In this document: positions 5,913 through 9,488 of the stretch, one piece after another
How the letters are laid out: the number at the start of each line of letters is the position of its first letter
Numbering within the stretch: position 1 is the stretch's first letter
DNA from: Prado023 sp963736425
Lineage (GTDB): Bacteria > Actinomycetota > Actinomycetes > S36-B12 > CAIYMF01
Assembly: GCA_963736425.1 (NCBI GenBank)
Contig: CAVTOX010000028.1
Coordinates: 1 to 9,488, forward strand
Reading direction: 5' to 3'
DNA length: 9,488 nt
Program-made: the position numbers and the translations under genes
Notes under the pieces: model-generated
The model's input: only the letters and a program-made list of their open reading frames with translations
The model's database searches: none
What the model was told of the DNA's origin: nothing

Positions 5913-6650
5913 ATGAGCGTCGCAGACCCCTCGGCACCGCCCACGTCGAGTCCGCATCCGGAGGCCCGGCTGCTGGTCGTCGACGACGAACCCAACATCG
6001 TGGAGCTGCTCTCGGCCAGCCTGCGGTTCTCCGGGTTCGAGGTGCATACAGCCACCAACGGGACCCAGGCGCTGCACCAGGTGGCGACCATCGCGCCGGA
6101 CCTCGTGGTGCTCGACGTGATGATGCCCGGGCTCGACGGATTCGAGGTCGTGCGCCGGATGCGCCAGGAGGGCCACCACTGCCCCGTTCTGTTCCTCACC
6201 GCCCGCGACGCGGTCGAGGACCGGGTGATCGGCCTGACCCTCGGCGCCGATGACTACGTCACCAAGCCGTTCAGCCTCGGCGAGGTCCTCGCGCGCATCC
6301 GCGCCATCCTGCGGCGCGCCGGAATCGCGCCACAGCCCGGCTTCGAGCGGATGACCTTCGCTGACATCGAGCTCGACGAGGACGCCCACGAGGTGTTCAA
6401 GGCCGGTGAGTCAGTTGACCTCTCCCCGACCGAGTTCAAGCTCCTGCGCTTCCTGATGGCCAACCAGGGCCGGGTGATGTCCAAGGCGCAGATCCTGGAC
6501 CACGTGTGGCACTACGACTTCGGGGGTGAGGCCACCGTCGTGGAGTCCTACATCTCCTACCTGCGCCGCAAGATCGACACCACCGAGCCTCGTCTGCTGC
6601 ACACCGTGCGCGGCGTGGGATACGTCCTGCGTATGCCGCGGAGTTCCTGA
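5913..6650 (+). CDS. phoP: PhoP-like OmpR-family response regulator
   Basis: This is a 245-residue two-component transcription factor. The receiver domain (about 19-135) has the acidic pair Asp24-Asp25, the phospho-acceptor Asp68 in VVLDVMMPG, Thr97 in FLTARD, and Lys118 in VTKPFS. The winged-helix DNA-binding domain (about 147-241) has LSPTEFKLLRFL, ILDHVWHYDFGGEATVVE, SYLRRKID and the ending HTVRGVGYVLR. From memory, segments such as ANIVELLS/NIVELLSASL, TFADIELDE, HVWxYDFGG and LLHTVRGVGYVLR match Mycobacterium tuberculosis PhoP unusually well, beyond general OmpR similarity. I use ATG 5913 because the in-frame upstream codons lack third-position G/C bias and contain the repeat box. TGA overlaps the kinase ATG by one base. 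It likely regulates itself and the divergent glycosyltransferases. The phoP name is by similarity only; it is not the phosphate-starvation regulator. Confidence 0.92.
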   Translation: MSVADPSAPPTSSPHPEARLLVVDDEPNIVELLSASLRFSGFEVHTATNGTQALHQVATIAPDLVVLDVMMPGLDGFEVVRRMRQEGHHCPVLFLTARDAVEDRVIGLTLGADDYVTKPFSLGEVLARIRAILRRAGIAPQPGFERMTFADIELDEDAHEVFKAGESVDLSPTEFKLLRFLMANQGRVMSKAQILDHVWHYDFGGEATVVESYISYLRRKIDTTEPRLLHTVRGVGYVLRMPRSS

Positions 6651-8180
6651 TGCCCGGTCGCCTGGCGACACGCCTGCAGGCCACGCCCCTGCGCTCCCGG
6701 CTCGTCGGACTGCTCCTCCTGCTCGTCGCGGCCGCCCTGCTCGTGGCCGGTGCGGCCACGGTGGCCGCACTGCGCGGCTACCTGTTCAGCCAGGTCGACC
6801 GCAACCTCGCGGACATGGTCCGGCCGATGGCCAGCGCTGCCCTGCGGCCCCAGCTCGACGATGGATTCGGACCACCGAGGCCGGGACCCATCGGCCGTGA
6901 TGTGACCTACGTGCGCCTGTCCGACACCACCGGGACAGCGCACGAGGTGCTGACCGACCCCCTGACGGTCACCGATCCCCCAGTCCTCCCCGACCTGACA
7001 GTCACCGAGGCGACCAACCAGTCCGGCCGTGCTTACGTGGTCGACTCCGAGTCCGGCAGCACGCGGTGGCGGGTGCTCAGCGAGCCCATGTCCGACGGTT
7101 CCGGCTCGGTGTCGGTCGCCCAGGACATCGGCGGAATCGACGCGACGGTCAACCGGCTGATCCTCATCGAGCTGGCGATCGGCGCCCTCGTCCTCTTGGT
7201 GCTGGGCATCACCGGCCGGATCCTGGTCCGCCGCAGCCTGCGTCCGCTGGCAGTCGTGGAGGAGACCGCCGCGGCGATCGCCGGCGGGGACCTCGACCGC
7301 CGTGCCCCGGCGTCCGACCCGCACACCGAGGTCGGCAGCCTGGCCCACTCCTTCAACACGATGGTCGACGACCTCGCCGGCGCGCTGGCCGCTCAGCGGG
7401 CCTCGGAGCAAGCCGCCCACGACTCGGCCGGGAAGGCCCAGGCCTCCGAGGCTCGAATGCGCCAGTTCGTGGCCGACGCTGGGCATGAGCTCGCGGACCC
7501 CGCTGACCTCGGTGCGCGGCTTCGCCGAGCTGTACCGGATCGGGGCCGTCGATCAGGGCCCCGCCCTCGACGATGCCATGTCGCGGATCGAGGCCGAAGC
7601 CGCCCGCATGGGCGTCCTGGTCGATGACCTCCTGCTCCTTGCCCGCCTGGACCAGCAGCGACCGTTGGCCATCACGGACGTCGATGTCGTGGACCTCGTG
7701 GCCGATGCGGTGACGGCCGCACGTGCGGCGTCCCCGGAGTGGGTGCTGGCGGTGCACGTCAGCGATGCGGCGGTGGGGCTGTCGGTCCCCGGAACACCCC
7801 TGCGCCTGCGCCAGGTCGTGGACAACCTGCTGTCGAACGCACTTCGCTACTCACCGCCGGAAGAGCCGGTGGACGTGCGGATCGGGGTCCTCGCGGCCGC
7901 AGGTGTGCAGCCGGGATGGGCAACCATCGCGGTCGTCGACCACGGCCCGGGGATGCCCCCTGAGGTGGCGGCCCGGGCGTTCGAGCGGTTCTACCGAGCA
8001 GACGCTGCGCGCTCCCGCGCCGACGGTGGCTCGGGGTTGGGACTGGCGATCGTCGCGGCCATCGTCGCCGCGCACGCGGGCCGGGTGGACCTGGACACCG
8101 GGCACGGCCAGGGGTGCCGGATCACCGTGAGCCTGCCGCTGGAGACGGGCATCGCCCGCCCCCACCCCGAGGCCGGCTAG
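6650..8180 (+). CDS. phoR: PhoR-like membrane sensor histidine kinase (one frameshift)
   Basis: This is the cognate kinase of the PhoP-like regulator, 509 residues after correction. Two membrane helices (about 18-40 and 169-190) flank a periplasm-side sensor loop of about 125 residues, which has no family that I recognise. A HAMP domain (about 188-242, RRSLRPL, IAGGDLDRR) is followed by a short helical linker. The phospho-acceptor is His279 in FVADAGHEL, followed by RTPLTSVRGFAELYR once one extra G at about 7493 is removed. The catalytic domain shows the N box DNLLSNALRYS (from 391), DHGPGM (430-435), FERFYRAD and GGSGLGLA (459-466). DLLLLARLDQQRPL also matches mycobacterial PhoR from memory. 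As printed, the frame breaks just after the H box, which would abolish activity; I think this is a base-calling error. The ATG overlaps the regulator stop, with GGAG seven bases upstream. Confidence 0.9.
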
Positions 8181-8940
8181 ATCCGACCTGCCTCGTGGAC
8201 CCGGCGCAGGAAGTCCCTGGTGCGCTGGTCCTGGGGGTCGTGCAACAGCGACTGGGGGGCACCTCGCTCGACGATGGTCCCTGCCGAGAGGAAGCACACC
8301 TCGTCAGCCACCTGCTCGGCGAACCCCATCTCGTGGGTCGCGATGACCATGGTCATCCCCTCCGCCTTGAGCTCACGCACCGTGGACAGCACCTCATTGA
8401 CCAGGACCGGGTCGAGGGCCGAGGTCACCTCATCCATGAGCATCAGCCGGGGCGACACGGCCAGCGAGCGGACGATCGCGACCCGCTGCTGCTGGCCCCC
8501 CGAGAGCCGGTCGGGGTACTGCTGGGCCTTGTCCGCGAGCCCGAAGCGCTGCAACAGCTCCAACCCCTCGGCCTCAGCGGTGGCCCTGGCCACCTTGTGG
8601 ACCTTGCGCGGGGAGAGCGTGATGTTGTCCAGGACCGTCAGGTGCGGGAAGAGGTTGAACGACTGGAAGACCATGCCCACCTTCCGCCGGACCGCGTCCG
8701 GCTCGACCTCCGGGTCGGTGATGTCCCACCCGTCGAGTCGGATCACCCCGTCGTCGACGGAAGTCAGCAGGTTGATGCACCGCAGCAGTGTGGACTTGCC
8801 CGACCCGGACGCCCCGATGAGCACCGTGACCGTGTGCTCGGGCACCTCGAGCGAGACGCCCTTCGAGCACCTGCTCGGCGCCGAACGACTTGTACACACC
8901 CTCGACGCTGAGGACGGGGGTGCTGTGCCGTGGCTGTCAC
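8177..8940 (-). CDS. Polar amino-acid ABC transporter ATP-binding protein, GlnQ-like (two frameshifts)
   Basis: This is the ATPase of an importer for glutamine, glutamate or related polar amino acids, 253 residues after correction. It has the Walker A GASGSGKST (42-50), Q-loop FQSFNLFPHLTVLDN (91-105), signature LSGGQQQRVAIVRSLA (145-160), Walker B with the family-typical LMLMDEVTSALDP (165-177) and the switch His202 in ATHEMGFA. The start is GTG 8940, whose GTGA overlaps the permease stop. Frame breaks are an extra C in the five-C run at 8916-8920 and an extra G near 8859-8861; removing both restores MTATAQHPVLSVEGVYKSFG and VLEGVSLEVPE. Without the correction the protein loses its first 13 to 26 residues, but all ATPase motifs remain. 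Its TAG stop shares CTAG with the convergent kinase stop. Substrate is inferred from family only; the binding protein is outside the window. Confidence 0.9.
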
Positions 8941-9488
8941 GCGCCCACCTGGGCGTTCTGTCGCTGGATCGAGCGGTGCATGAACCGGTCGGTGAGCCGC
9001 GTCAACGGGATCGTGAGGATGAGGAACAGGATCGCCGCCACGACGTACGGGGTGTAGTTGAACGACCGCGAGGACTCGATCTGGGCGGCGCGGATCGCAT
9101 CGACCACGCCCAGCACCGAGATCAGGCCCGTGTCCTTGAGCAGCGAGACGAAGTCGTTCATCAGCGGCGGGATGACCCTGACGGACGCCCTGGGGGAGCA
9201 CGACGTAGCGCAGCGCCTGGCCCGATGTCAGGCCCAGCGAGCGGGCCGCAGCGCTCTGGCTCGGGTGCACCGAGAGGATTCCGCTGCGCAGGACCTCAGC
9301 CACGTACGCCGAGTACGTCAGCACGATCGCCGCCGTGCCCAGGACGATCACCGAGGAGGTCACCCCGGAGAGGTCCAGCGCGGGGACGCCGAAGCCGATC
9401 AGCAGGATCACGAGCAGTGTCGGGACCCCTCGGAACAGGTCCACGTATCCAGTGGCCAGGATCCGGAACGGTGCCAGCGCCGGCGCCT
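8937..9488 (-). CDS. Polar amino-acid ABC transporter permease, partial (N-terminus outside window, one frameshift)
   Basis: This is the membrane subunit of the same importer. The frame is open to the right edge (APFRILATGYVDLFRGVPTLL), so the GTG at 9444 is not the start. VDLFRGVPTLLVILL is the conserved opening of His/Glu/Gln-type permeases. The cytoplasmic coupling loop EVLRSGILSVHPSQSAAARSLGL...QALRYVVLPQ (about 9300-9190) is the EAA-type motif that contacts the ATPase. An extra G in the run at 9176-9178 breaks the frame, after which VIPPLMNDFVSLLKDTGLIS continues as expected. The last helix is YVVAAILFLILTIPLTRL, followed by a basic tail ending NAQVGA. The stop overlaps the ATPase GTG, so the two are translationally coupled. 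Exact substrate is unknown. Confidence 0.88.

Noticed and set aside
4480..5916. A 478-codon plus-strand open frame opposite the GT2-GtrA gene
   Set aside because: It is a mirror of a gene with clear GT2 and GtrA motifs, and it has no hydrophobic segments or known motif of its own.
6557..7486. A 309-codon minus-strand open frame opposite the kinase N-terminal half
   Set aside because: The opposite strand encodes HAMP, membrane helices and the H box in order; this frame is Gly/Asp/Gln-rich noise.
7302..8180. Separate gene for a kinase catalytic domain starting at 7302
   Set aside because: Its first 60 codons are out of frame with the HAMP region, and true homology begins exactly where the upstream kinase frame breaks (7493), so it is the second half of one gene.
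8937..9161. Stand-alone 74-residue membrane protein
   Set aside because: It is the C-terminal part of the permease, separated only by one extra G near 9177.

Overview
This window is high-GC DNA with strong G/C preference at third codon positions, sparse -10/-35 promoters, one or two GGAGG-type ribosome sites and several 1-4 nt gene overlaps. Together with the gene families (a mycobacterial-type PhoP/PhoR pair, an actinobacterial GT39 enzyme with a Gly-rich tail, a GT2-GtrA fusion), this points to an actinomycete (Actinomycetota). I cannot place it to family or genus. No rRNA, tRNA, CRISPR array, transposase or phage gene is visible.

Left part (1-2189): a small sugar-phosphate module. On the minus strand lie a DeoR-family repressor (1-714, running off the left edge) and, upstream of it, a histidine phosphatase (878-1439) with the N-terminal motif of the SHB17-like sugar-bisphosphatase group. 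Diverging from the phosphatase is an RpiB/LacA/LacB-family isomerase (1670-2134) with Asp at the usual catalytic Cys position. The two regulatory gaps (733-788 and 1512-1555) share the same pair of inverted elements, TTCCGTAT and ATCCGGAA, which makes them good candidates for operators of the DeoR protein. A perfect 13-bp stem (2156-2189) ends the isomerase gene and the convergent operon to its right.

Middle part (2201-8180): an envelope-glycosylation locus with its own two-component system. A minus-strand operon encodes a GT2 polyprenyl-phosphate glycosyltransferase fused to a GtrA flippase-like domain (4441-5751), then a large GT39/ArnT-like membrane glycosyltransferase (2201-4444), with an ATGA overlap between them. 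Diverging from it are a PhoP-like response regulator (5913-6650) and a PhoR-like sensor kinase (6650-8180). The 161-bp gap between the divergent genes holds two clusters of direct repeats TCACAGG-N4-TCACAGG, one facing each operon. This is the architecture bound by mycobacterial PhoP, so the regulator very probably controls both its own operon and the glycosyltransferase pair. The inferred logic is that the sensor detects an envelope signal, the GT2-GtrA protein makes and flips a lipid-linked sugar, and the GT39 enzyme transfers that sugar outside the membrane.

Right part (8177-9488): the end of a polar amino-acid ABC transporter operon on the minus strand, with the permease (N-terminus outside the window) and a GlnQ-like ATPase. 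The ATPase and the sensor kinase converge and share a CTAG as their two stop codons.

Quality note: at least a dozen 1-nt indels, mostly in G/C runs, break the DeoR gene, phosphatase, kinase, ATPase and permease, while every conserved motif survives across the frames. The stretch 1670-7490 is clean. I read these as probable sequencing or assembly errors rather than gene decay. The genes are described as reconstructed proteins with the frame changes marked.
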